Assembly (NCBI GenBank): GCA_009919445.1
Contig: RGBY01000168.1
Span: 1 to 5,560 of the forward strand
Length of the DNA stretch: 5,560 nucleotides
Direction: 5' to 3'
Source of the DNA: Planctomycetia bacterium
GTDB lineage: Bacteria > Planctomycetota > Planctomycetia > Pirellulales > UBA1268
The notes beneath the pieces are model-generated. The model saw only the letters and a list, made by a program, of their open reading frames with translations. It did no database searches and was not told the origin of the DNA. A program made the position numbers and the translations under genes. Below, one piece after another: positions 1-5,560 of the stretch (positions within the stretch are counted from its first letter, which is position 1; each line of letters begins with the position of its first letter).

Positions 1-233
1 TGCCGAAGGCCATCGGGAGTCTGCTCCAGTGAGGAAACCCAGAGAAGTTCCTGACCGTCTGCCCCGATGAAGGACACCGGCCCCTCAGGAGCCGAAAGTG
101 GAAAGCCACGGAAGACGGCAACCTCATCATGCTGCTGGCCATCTGGCGTGATCAGCGACAGGCTGCCATCAGGCCCCTGAGCAATGCGGCAGTCGGCAAA
201 CAGATAGGACGGGCTGACTGGTTGGAGATGCAT
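1..233 (-). CDS. DUF1854 family protein, cyanophycin metabolism-associated (partial, C-terminus beyond left edge)
   Basis: Reading the minus strand from an ATG at 233-231 gives 77 codons with no stop, beginning MHLQPVSPSYLFADCRIAQ and continuing through FRGFPLSAPEGPVSFIGADG and QELLWVSSLEQTP to the window edge. The pattern of a short N-terminus, a strand carrying a Gly/Asp turn, 'V.RGFP.SAP...VS' and 'DG.EL.WV.SL' is what I know of DUF1854 proteins. These are small proteins (roughly 130-160 residues as I recall) of unknown biochemical role, encoded next to a fused ABC transporter in cyanophycin loci. No signal peptide or membrane segment is visible. The start lies 35 nt after the transporter stop, which fits co-transcription. 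The upstream bases (a T-rich run directly before ATG) contain no good Shine-Dalgarno sequence. Family assignment is by remembered motif pattern and neighbourhood; no function should be inferred beyond that association. Confidence 0.75.
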   Translation of the reverse strand, partial: MHLQPVSPSYLFADCRIAQGPDGSLSLITPDGQQHDEVAVFRGFPLSAPEGPVSFIGADGQELLWVSSLEQTPDGLR

Positions 234-268
234 AAAAAACTTGAAACGGGGACAAACGTGAGCGGGGG

Positions 269-2503
269 TTAGGATGCCGTTGACCGGACTTCAGTCAGCT
301 GTGTGTGCATCTGTGTGTGGTAGAGCCTGGCATAGTTGCCATCCGCTGCCAGCAGTTCATCGTGGGTGCCAATCTCAGCAATGTGACCGCCATCAAGAAC
401 CACCAGTCGATCGGCTCTGCGGAGGGTTGTCAGGCGGTGGGCAATTGCAATGGTGGTGCGGCCAGTCACGAGCTGATCAATGGCCTGCTGAATGACGGCT
501 TCAGTTTCTGCATCAACACTCGATGTGGCCTCGTCAAGAATCAGGATGGCCGGATCGACAAGCAGGGCCCGGGCAATGGAGATCCGCTGTCGCTCACCCC
601 CCGAAAGCCGACTGCCGCGTTCACCCACCCGTGAGTCATAGGCATGCGGAAGCCGCAGGATAAAGTCATGAGCACCAGCTGCTCGGGCGGCGGCCACGAT
701 GTCGGCTGGGGTCGCATCGGGCCGCCCGTAGGCGATGTTTTCTGCAATGGTTCCAAAAAAGAGGAAGGGTTCCTGCAGGACACAGCCAAGGTGCCGACGA
801 TAAGAGGCAATCGACAGGTCGCGGAGGTCAATGCCGTCGATCGTGATGGAGCCACCACTGGGATCGTGAAAGCGGCAGATGAGATTAGCCAGGGTCGATT
901 TGCCTGCCCCGCTGGTGCCGACCAGTCCGATCATCTCACCTGGCTTGATCGTTAAATCAATCCCGTGGAGGACTTCACGGCTGTCGTAACGGAAGCGAAC
1001 ACCGCGAAGCTCAATGCCACCCTTCGGCTGGTCGAGCTGGCGGGGACTGGCTGGTTCCGGAACACTTGGCTGACAGTCGAGAATGTCGCAAATACGCTGG
1101 GCACTGGCCGCTGCCCGTTGGGTGGCTGGCACCATGCGGACCATGGCCTCAACTTTTCCATAGAACCGTGTGATGTAGGCGAGAAAAGCGGTCAGCGTGC
1201 CGACCGTGACGGCGTCCTGAAAAACCAGCCAGACACCGCTGCCCCAGATGACGAGCAGGCCCAGTTCGCTGAATAGCGTGACGAGCGGTCCGAAATAACT
1301 CCAGGTGACATTGATGCGGTCGTTGGTCTCAAGGACGTGGCGGTTCGCCTGGGTGAATCGACTGATCTCCCGATTTTCCTGGGCGAAGGCCTTCACCACG
1401 CGAATGCCGGGAATGGTGTCGGCCAGGGCGCTTGTCATCTCGCCCCAGGCAACGCGGCTGTGAGCAAAACTTTGCCGCAGTTTTCCCCGCACCGAGAAGA
1501 CCAGCCAGAGGACCAGCGGAAAAGGAACCAGCGTCAGTGCCGCCAGCGTGGGTGAGATGCTGAAGAGCACGGCTGCGGTGAAGATCACCAGCAGCATGTT
1601 GGAGGTAAAGTCGATGAGATTGATCGACAGGTAGCTATTGATGCGTTCGGTGTCGCTGCCAATGCGAGAGATCAGGTCACCGGTCCGGTGGGCAGCGAAG
1701 AAGTCGAGTGACAGGGACTGCATGTGGGCGTAGGTGCGAATCCGCGCATCGGCGGCGATTCGCTCACTTACCCAGGCGAGGGTCCAGGTGCGGCCCCAGC
1801 CGAGCAGCCAGGCAAGGAGCGCCGCTGCCGCCAGCCCCAGCAGGTAAGGAACCGCATCGGCAAGCGTGACAGCGGCACCCGCCTGCTGTGGAATGAGCAC
1901 GCGGTCGACAAGCGGCATGGTGAGGTAGGGAGGGATGAGGCTTGCCAGCGTGCTGCCGACGGCAAGCAGACCCCCTAGCAGCACCGCCCACCAGTACGGA
2001 CGGGCAAAGCCACATACCCGAAGCAGGGCGGCGAGTGATCCTTTTGCAGGGGATGGTGGACTGTCCGCTGACTGAGGCAGCGAGGGCCTCGCTGTGTCAT
2101 GGAGTTGCCGCTCGTGCCGGCTCTCAAAAGCATCCTTGAACTGGTAGACAGCAGAGGCGGTCGCCGGAGTGAACTGCCATGCCGCGACAAGTTTTTCCTC
2201 GTCGCGAAGTTCAAGCCGGTTGACGGTATTTCGACTGATGAGAACCAGCCGGGTCTGGGGTGTGAGGAGCCAGTGCTGCTCGGCCGCTGCCTGGACAGAT
2301 GCAGCGGTCGCCTCGCTCAATGACAGGGGGCTGCTGCCGGCGTAGATGGCTTGAGTCGTGGCAGCCAGCCACCTGCGTTCAAATCGCCCCTGGTCGTTCA
2401 GGTCGATCTGACAGCATGCCAGCAGGCTTTCGGCTTCGGGCAATGGCTCTGCCCCAGAAGCTGGTGAGGAAGAGGGCGGGCTGGTGGCGGCGACCGGGTG
2501 CAT
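269..2503 (-). CDS. Cyanophycin metabolism-associated ABC transporter, fused permease/ATPase with extra N-terminal domain
   Basis: This is a 744-residue half-transporter of the type 1 exporter fold, expected to act as a homodimer in the inner membrane. Residue numbers are from the ATG at 2503. Residues about 26-122 form a soluble domain (CQIDLNDQGRFERRWL, then TRLVLISRNTVNRLELRD) before a Pro/Ser-rich linker at about 130-155. Six hydrophobic segments follow at about 171-190, 220-236, 296-317, 319-338, 406-428 and 433-449. The ATPase has Walker A GTSGAGKS (529-536), Q-loop Gln577 in VLQEPF, signature LSGGE (633-637), Walker B ILILDE with catalytic Glu658, D-loop SSVD and H-loop His689. All are intact, so it should hydrolyse ATP. 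An in-frame TTG at 2530 would add nine residues (PPVIPFP), but it lies inside a hairpin, so I chose the ATG; neither start has a clear ribosome binding site. Generic exporters of this class have about 580-600 residues, so the N-terminal domain is additional. It is divergent from cphA and followed by DUF1854. The substrate is unknown; a link to cyanophycin precursors or breakdown products is inference from context. Confidence 0.88.
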   Translation of the reverse strand: MHPVAATSPPSSSPASGAEPLPEAESLLACCQIDLNDQGRFERRWLAATTQAIYAGSSPLSLSEATAASVQAAAEQHWLLTPQTRLVLISRNTVNRLELRDEEKLVAAWQFTPATASAVYQFKDAFESRHERQLHDTARPSLPQSADSPPSPAKGSLAALLRVCGFARPYWWAVLLGGLLAVGSTLASLIPPYLTMPLVDRVLIPQQAGAAVTLADAVPYLLGLAAAALLAWLLGWGRTWTLAWVSERIAADARIRTYAHMQSLSLDFFAAHRTGDLISRIGSDTERINSYLSINLIDFTSNMLLVIFTAAVLFSISPTLAALTLVPFPLVLWLVFSVRGKLRQSFAHSRVAWGEMTSALADTIPGIRVVKAFAQENREISRFTQANRHVLETNDRINVTWSYFGPLVTLFSELGLLVIWGSGVWLVFQDAVTVGTLTAFLAYITRFYGKVEAMVRMVPATQRAAASAQRICDILDCQPSVPEPASPRQLDQPKGGIELRGVRFRYDSREVLHGIDLTIKPGEMIGLVGTSGAGKSTLANLICRFHDPSGGSITIDGIDLRDLSIASYRRHLGCVLQEPFLFFGTIAENIAYGRPDATPADIVAAARAAGAHDFILRLPHAYDSRVGERGSRLSGGERQRISIARALLVDPAILILDEATSSVDAETEAVIQQAIDQLVTGRTTIAIAHRLTTLRRADRLVVLDGGHIAEIGTHDELLAADGNYARLYHTQMHTQLTEVRSTAS

Positions 2504-2525
2504 GGTCGGGAATGGTATCACTGGC

Positions 2526-2551
2526 GGCAAACTGGCTTCAGTTTTTTTGCC
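2526..2551 (-). repeat. Small inverted repeat at the 5' end of the transporter gene
   Basis: AAACTG (2529-2534) and CAGTTT (2539-2544) are perfect complements around a 4-nt loop. Outer GGC (2526-2528) and GCC (2549-2551) could extend the stem across a bulge of four T residues. On the transporter transcript this hairpin would cover the alternative TTG start at 2530 and end about 22 nt before the ATG at 2503. On the plus strand it is followed by T residues, but the stem is short and A/T-rich at its base, so I do not call a terminator. Confidence 0.35.
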
Positions 2552-2666
2552 AGAAACCAGATAGAAATTACACGGCAGTCGTCAGTTGATCGGAAAAAAC
2601 TGCAAGGTCTGAGATGAGGCGGGAGGAAACCGGGAGCAGGCCGCTGGCTGGTTTTCAGGGTGTACT

Positions 2667-2695
2667 CCCTGGCCCCAAACCCCCGCTGATGCCCC
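2667..2695 (-). other. Canonical G-quadruplex motif upstream of the transporter
   Basis: Read on the minus strand, this segment has four G-runs of 4, 5, 4 and 3 bases (2695-2692, 2684-2680, 2676-2673, 2669-2667) separated by loops of 7, 3 and 3 bases. It satisfies the usual G3+N1-7 rule for a three-tetrad intramolecular quadruplex. It sits about 165 bp upstream of the transporter ATG on that gene's coding strand, so it could form in the promoter DNA or in the leader RNA if transcription starts upstream of it. Folding and any role are inference. Confidence 0.5.
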
Positions 2696-2804
2696 GCTAA
2701 CAATCTGCCGCTTGCCCCCTTGTGGCCGGCGGCTGGCTAGACGGCAGGCCTTCGGCACGCCAGATGCACAGAGCCAGCGGGATGAGAGGCCCCGCCGGTG
2801 GAGT

Positions 2805-2825
2805 CAGCCGGTCAGGCGTCGGCTG
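2805..2825. repeat. Inverted repeat CAGCCG-N9-CGGCTG
   Basis: A perfect 6-bp inverted repeat with a 9-nt spacer lies mid-way between the divergent genes. It could be a protein-binding dyad or a small hairpin. It is followed on the plus strand only by CTTTG, so it is not a convincing terminator. A dyad of this length is expected by chance in GC-rich DNA. Confidence 0.25.
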
Positions 2826-2849
2826 CTTTGAGGCACCCCCAGTCCGCGA

Positions 2850-2869
2850 GCAAAACTCGGCAAAACTTG
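2850..2869 (+). repeat. Tandem 10-bp direct repeat near the putative cphA promoter
   Basis: GCAAAACTCG (2850-2859) is followed immediately by GCAAAACTTG (2860-2869), matching at 9 of 10 positions. The 10-bp period is close to one helical turn, so two copies of a regulator could bind on the same face. The second copy runs into the candidate -35 box. No known operator is recognised. Confidence 0.4.
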
Positions 2870-2895
2870 GAAAAAGGCGTTGTGGCCGGTATTGT
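2867..2895 (+). promoter_or_regulatory. Candidate sigma70-type promoter for cphA
   Basis: TTGGAA (2867-2872) and TATTGT (2890-2895) are separated by 17 bp. Each hexamer matches the housekeeping consensus at four of six positions. Transcription would begin near 2902, giving a leader of about 250 nt that contains the terminator-like hairpin at 3012-3037. This is a moderate match only and depends on the host using a standard sigma factor. Confidence 0.3.
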
Positions 2896-3011
2896 TAGGG
2901 GTCGCATGGCAGCCGTTTGGGTGTGAGTAAAGGAGTCTCTCACATCGTTTGTTTCCTTCCCCACCACCGTGACCGAACCGTGCCGGCTGTCCCCTCCTTT
3001 GCTGGTCAAGA

Positions 3012-3037
3012 GCCCATCATCCGCGATGGGCGTTTTT
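3012..3037 (+). terminator. Intrinsic-terminator-like hairpin in the cphA leader
   Basis: GCCCATC (3012-3018) and GATGGGC (3025-3031) form a perfect 7-bp stem around a 6-nt loop, followed by G and five T residues (3033-3037). This is the form of a plus-strand Rho-independent terminator; the minus strand has no T-run after the stem. No plus-strand gene lies upstream to be terminated, and cphA starts about 117 nt downstream. It could therefore be an attenuator in the cphA leader or the end of a short RNA of about 135 nt starting at the candidate promoter. Its function is inferred. Confidence 0.5.
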
Positions 3038-3154
3038 CAACTGTGCTCTCGGCTGCACCTGCTGGTTTCCGAATAGCTGGCTCGCAGTTGTTAGGCAATT
3101 GATTGCCCGGATTGGCGTCCCTCACTGGTTCTCGTCACCACAGATATGCTGCTT

Positions 3155-3817
3155 ATGAAAATCGAGTCGATCAAGGTGCTGCGTGGTCCCAACCAATGGG
3201 CCCGGTTTCCCGTGCTTGAGGTTCGCGTCGATCTCGGCCATCTCGAGGATCATCCCTCTCACACCTTGCCCGGTTTCAACGACCGGCTGATGGCATGGTT
3301 GCCATCAATGATCGAGCATCGCTGCTCGATTGGTGAGCGGGGCGGGTTCTTTCAGCGGCTCCAGACCGGGACCTGGATGGGGCATGTCCTTGAGCACGTG
3401 ACGCTCGAACTGCAGACCCTAGCGGGCACCGCTGTCGGCTATGGACGTGCCCGCGAAACAAAGACTCGTGGGGTCTACAACGTCATTATTGAATACCGGG
3501 AAGAGGGCTTCGCCATTGCCTGTCTCCATGCGGCTCATGAGTTGCTGGCAGCGGCTATTGCCGGTGAGCCATTCCCGGTTGAGCAGACGGTGGCCCAACT
3601 GCGGGAGAAACTGCTTGAAGAACAGCTCGGCCCGAGCACTCGTTCCATCGTGGCTGCCGCCCAGCGCGGCTGCTGGCTGAAGCGGGTATTCCTGTGGCCG
3701 CGGGGCAGCCGGTTTCTTCAGACGACGAAGCCTGGGAAGTGGCGTGTGAGGTTGGCCTGCCGGTGGTCGTCAAGCCACGGTACGGCAATCAAGGGCGGGG
3801 CGTCTCGGTTTCCTTGA
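3155..3817 (+). CDS. cphA: CphA N-terminal fragment (N-domain, out-of-frame tail)
   Basis: The upstream open frame encodes 220 residues. Residues 1 to about 172 are authentic CphA: VLRGPNQW near the start, DLGHLEDHPSHTLPGFNDRL, IEHRCSIGERGGFF, then HVLEHVTLELQTLAG and GYGRARET, ending at LGPSTRSIVAAAQRG. This corresponds to the N-terminal domain, the part of cyanophycin synthetase that precedes the ATP-grasp domain. From Cys173 onward (CWLKRVFLWPRGSRF and following) the sequence no longer resembles the family and is the shifted reading of the ATP-grasp region, ending at the stop at 3815-3817. Alone, this fragment has no catalytic centre. Confidence 0.8.
   Translation: MKIESIKVLRGPNQWARFPVLEVRVDLGHLEDHPSHTLPGFNDRLMAWLPSMIEHRCSIGERGGFFQRLQTGTWMGHVLEHVTLELQTLAGTAVGYGRARETKTRGVYNVIIEYREEGFAIACLHAAHELLAAAIAGEPFPVEQTVAQLREKLLEEQLGPSTRSIVAAAQRGCWLKRVFLWPRGSRFLQTTKPGKWRVRLACRWSSSHGTAIKGGASRFP
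3660..3690 (+). other. Deletion/frameshift junction in cphA
   Basis: In the first frame codons 3665-3670 read Arg-Gly, the expected 'AAxxRG' end of the N-domain linker. In the second frame codons from 3667 read R-L-L-A-E-A-G-I-P-V, the expected 'KRLLAEAGIPV' start of a later segment. The two meet with no spacer, so the family segment between them (RG-IPV...LGYG...TDKT...DK..TKR) is missing. The bases GCGGC at 3666-3670 can be read as the end of the left part or the start of the right part, which fits a microhomology deletion. Confidence 0.7.
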
Positions 3818-5560
3818 CGAATGAAGCCGATGTTCGTCGGGCCTTCTCTGTGGCCGCAGCGGTGGGGCGAGAGGTTGTCGTTGAGCGTTGCCTGCTTGGC
3901 GATGACTATCGTTTGCTGATTGTCGGTGGTGCTATGGTTGCCGCCGCTCGTCGCTGCCCACCGCTTGTCACGGGTGATGGTGAAGCCACCATTAAGGAGT
4001 TGGTAGATAAGCTCAACGCCGACCCGCGTCGATGTGTGGGTCATGCAGGCAGTCTTTCGCCGATTCTATTGGATGACATTGCGCTGCAATTGTTAGCCGA
4101 GTCAGGCCATGACGCTGACAGTGTCCCGTCAGTGGGAGAACAGGTGGCCCTGCGTCGGAATGCAAACCTCAGTACCGGTGGCACTGCCGAAGACGTTACT
4201 GATGAGGTTCACCCAGACGTGGCTCGGCTAGCCATTGCAGCCGCCCGGGTCGTGGGGCTTGATGTTGCTGGGGTCGATCTGATGGCTGTTCATATTGAGC
4301 GGCCACTGAGCGGCCAGCAGGGTGGGGTTGTCGAAGTGAATGCCTGTCCTGGACTACGGATGCATCTGGAGCCGACTGCTGGGACACCTCGGGATGTCGG
4401 GGCCGCTATCGTGGAAACCCTCTTTTCCGTTGATGACGATGGCCGGATTCCGGTTGCGGCGGTGACTGGCACCAATGGGAAAACCACTGTGACCCGTTTG
4501 CTGGCCCATCTGGCGGCAACGGGAGGGACGACGGTCGGCATGGCTTGTACCGAGGGGGTCTGGGTGGGTGACCGGCAGATCGACACCGGTGACTGTAGTG
4601 GCCCCCAGAGTGCCCGTCGGATACTGGCTCATCCAGAGGTGGCGACGGCGGTTCTGGAAACGGCCCGTGGCGGTATTCTGCGGGAAGGCTGTGGCTTTGA
4701 TGCCTGTGATGTGGCTGTGGTGACCAACATTGCCTCGGGCGATCATCTCGGTCTGCAAGAGATTGACACGCCAGAGCAGCTTGCCTGGGTCAAGGGGGCG
4801 GTCGTGGCAGCGGTCCGTCCTGGTGGGACAGCCGTGCTCAATGCAGCCGATCCCCTCGTGGTTGATATGAAGAAGTGGTGCAAAGGACGGGTTGTCTACT
4901 TTGCGCTCGATCCAGAACACCCGGTTCTGAGAGAGCATTTGGCTGCAGGCGGTTTGGCTGCCACAATTCGTGACGGGTGGGTGGTGCTCTGTGATGGACC
5001 ACGAGAAACACGGCTGGCGAGTCTGGCTCGCGTCCCCTTGGTTCACCACGGTCTGGTTGCTTTTCAGGTTGAGAATGCCCTGGCGGCAGCTGCCGCCGCA
5101 TGGAGTTTGGGAGTTCCGTTGGAACTTGTTCGGCTCGGCCTGGAAGATTTTTCTAACGGTACCCTCGGGAGTCCGGGGCGGTTTAATCTGCTCGAACTCA
5201 ATGGTGCCACCGTTGTTGTTGATTACGGTCATAACGTCCCCTCTCTGGAGCAGATCTGCCGCACACTGGAAACATTGCCGCATCCGCGACGCACGGCGGT
5301 CTACTCGGCTGCCGGTGATCGCCGAGATGAAGATCTGTTGCGGCAGGGAGAATTACTAGGCCGCACCTTCGACCGGATTGTGATCTACGAAGATGCCTAT
5401 CGACGGGGACGATCGCCTGGTGAAATCACCGGCCTGATTGCCAATGGTGTTTCCCGGACGAAGCCCAATGGCCGTCGCGCTGCGGTCGAATCAGGGGGTA
5501 ACTGGGAGACAGCTGCAGCTACGGTGCTCGATGCCGTCCAGGCTGGTGATCTGGTGCTCC
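3670..5560 (+). CDS. cphA: CphA ATP-grasp and Mur-ligase segment in the second frame (partial at right edge)
   Basis: From 3670 this frame reads LLAEAGIPVAAGQPV and continues without a stop for 630 codons. ATP-grasp motifs are VVVKPRYGNQGRGV (Lys at 3772), VVERCLLGDDYRLLIVGG, RRNANLSTGGTAEDVTDEVHPD, and the metal-binding EVNACPG (4333-4353). The Mur-like domain has P-loop TGTNGKTT (4465-4488), LETARGGILR (4654-4683), DHLGL (4741-4755), DYGHN (5221-5235) and GDRRDED (5314-5334). All key motifs of both active sites are present. Family members are near 870-900 residues, so a short C-terminal part is off the window. The frame opens after a stop at 3616-3618. Possible internal starts are GTG 3691, GTG 3739 and ATG 3934, none with a clear ribosome binding site; each would give a protein lacking the N-domain and the first part of the ATP-grasp fold. 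This stretch is unusually cysteine-rich. Confidence 0.82.
   Translation, partial: MLAEAGIPVAAGQPVSSDDEAWEVACEVGLPVVVKPRYGNQGRGVSVSLTNEADVRRAFSVAAAVGREVVVERCLLGDDYRLLIVGGAMVAAARRCPPLVTGDGEATIKELVDKLNADPRRCVGHAGSLSPILLDDIALQLLAESGHDADSVPSVGEQVALRRNANLSTGGTAEDVTDEVHPDVARLAIAAARVVGLDVAGVDLMAVHIERPLSGQQGGVVEVNACPGLRMHLEPTAGTPRDVGAAIVETLFSVDDDGRIPVAAVTGTNGKTTVTRLLAHLAATGGTTVGMACTEGVWVGDRQIDTGDCSGPQSARRILAHPEVATAVLETARGGILREGCGFDACDVAVVTNIASGDHLGLQEIDTPEQLAWVKGAVVAAVRPGGTAVLNAADPLVVDMKKWCKGRVVYFALDPEHPVLREHLAAGGLAATIRDGWVVLCDGPRETRLASLARVPLVHHGLVAFQVENALAAAAAAWSLGVPLELVRLGLEDFSNGTLGSPGRFNLLELNGATVVVDYGHNVPSLEQICRTLETLPHPRRTAVYSAAGDRRDEDLLRQGELLGRTFDRIVIYEDAYRRGRSPGEITGLIANGVSRTKPNGRRAAVESGGNWETAAATVLDAVQAGDLVL

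Larger units (their letters stand above)
2504..3154. other. Divergent intergenic region between the transporter and cphA
   Basis: About 650 bp separate the two divergent genes. Several short open frames cross it on both strands, for example 2917-3102 (+), 2812-3009 (-) and 2518-2703 (-), but their predicted peptides look like random translation and cross regulatory-looking structures, so I call no gene. No tRNA or other recognised RNA is visible. The region must hold promoters for both transcription units. I see one moderate candidate for cphA, and none I would defend for the transporter: a TTGCAG near 2619 on the minus strand has no matching -10 box at proper spacing. Confidence 0.7.
3155..5560 (+). 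pseudogene. cphA: Cyanophycin synthetase, frame-disrupted by an internal deletion and truncated by the window edge
   Basis: CphA makes cyanophycin, a cytoplasmic storage polymer with a poly-aspartate backbone and arginine side chains, by alternately adding Asp and Arg with ATP. The gene is recognised by an N-terminal start typical of the family (MKIESIKVLRGPNQWARFP), ATP-grasp motifs and a Mur-ligase-like domain in the usual order. The coding frame is broken near 3668-3670: the upstream frame ends at a stop at 3815-3817, while homology resumes in the frame beginning at 3670 and stays open to the window end. About 47 residues conserved in the family are absent at the junction. I chose the ATG at 3155 because relatives start MKI; the in-frame ATG at 3146 would add MLL. 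Neither has a visible Shine-Dalgarno sequence. The last part of the C-terminus lies outside the window. If the sequence is correct, no full-length enzyme can be made. Confidence 0.85.

Noticed and set aside
305..634. Plus-strand open frames opposite the ABC transporter ATPase domain
   Set aside because: They mirror the conserved minus-strand Walker and signature region and are shadows of that gene.
2720..2889. 10-mer TTGTGGCCGG present at 2720-2729 and 2880-2889
   Set aside because: A single 10-base match within 650 bp of GC-rich DNA is not far from chance and there is no further extension or structure.
2906..2926. Six-codon mini-ORF (MAAVWV) near the putative cphA transcription start
   Set aside because: Considered as a leader peptide, but it has no Arg or Asp codons, no ribosome binding site, and would begin almost at the 5' end of the RNA.
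2922..2944. Inverted repeat TGTGAG-N11-CTCACA resembling a CRP/FNR-family site upstream of cphA
   Set aside because: The CRP half-site TGTGA is present with TCACA, but the spacer between them is 13 nt rather than 6, so it does not fit a CRP site; a 6-bp dyad can occur by chance.
2917..3102. Plus-strand open frame of 61 codons in the intergenic region
   Set aside because: It runs through the terminator-like hairpin, has no ribosome binding site and its peptide shows no recognisable pattern.
3660..3700. Programmed ribosomal frameshifting as explanation for the two cphA frames
   Set aside because: No slippery heptamer or downstream stimulatory structure is evident, and a frameshift would not restore the missing roughly 47 conserved residues.
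4354..5283. Minus-strand 309-codon open frame opposite cphA
   Set aside because: It is the antisense of the conserved cphA frame; its length comes from codon bias and the peptide resembles no known family.

Overview
The window carries a cyanophycin-related locus from a moderately GC-rich bacterium. Two genes lie on the minus strand: a fused ABC exporter-type transporter and, downstream of it, the beginning of a DUF1854 protein. A cyanophycin synthetase gene (cphA) lies divergently on the plus strand and runs off the right edge. This ABC plus DUF1854 pair recurs beside cphA in bacteria, and protein-family catalogues name both as 'cyanophycin metabolism-associated'. The host cannot be fixed from 5.5 kb. 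The CphA subtype (MKIESIKVLRGPN start, IEHRCSIGERGGFF, IASGDHLG), the many cysteines and the lack of clear Shine-Dalgarno sequences would fit a planctomycete or a proteobacterium such as Burkholderiales. That is a weak inference.

Layout: 1-233 (minus) is the N-terminal 77 residues of the DUF1854 protein. After a 35-nt gap, 269-2503 (minus) is a complete 744-residue ABC half-transporter with an extra N-terminal domain. The stretch 2504-3154 is a divergent intergenic region with no convincing gene. It holds a G-quadruplex motif on the transporter's coding strand, small inverted repeats, a 10-bp tandem repeat next to a possible cphA promoter, and an intrinsic-terminator-like hairpin about 120 nt upstream of cphA. 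From 3155 to the right edge is cphA.

The most notable observation is that cphA is broken. The N-terminal domain is in one frame and stops at 3817. The rest of the ATP-grasp domain and the Mur-ligase domain continue in the frame starting at 3670, open to the window end. At the junction about 47 family-conserved residues (roughly 140 nt) are missing and the frame changes, so a single-base sequencing error does not explain it. The rest of the gene keeps its motifs and has no stops, so the lesion is either recent or an assembly error.

How the genes may work together: CphA polymerises aspartate and arginine into cyanophycin using ATP. The transporter and DUF1854 protein are linked to that metabolism only by gene neighbourhood, and their substrate is unknown.
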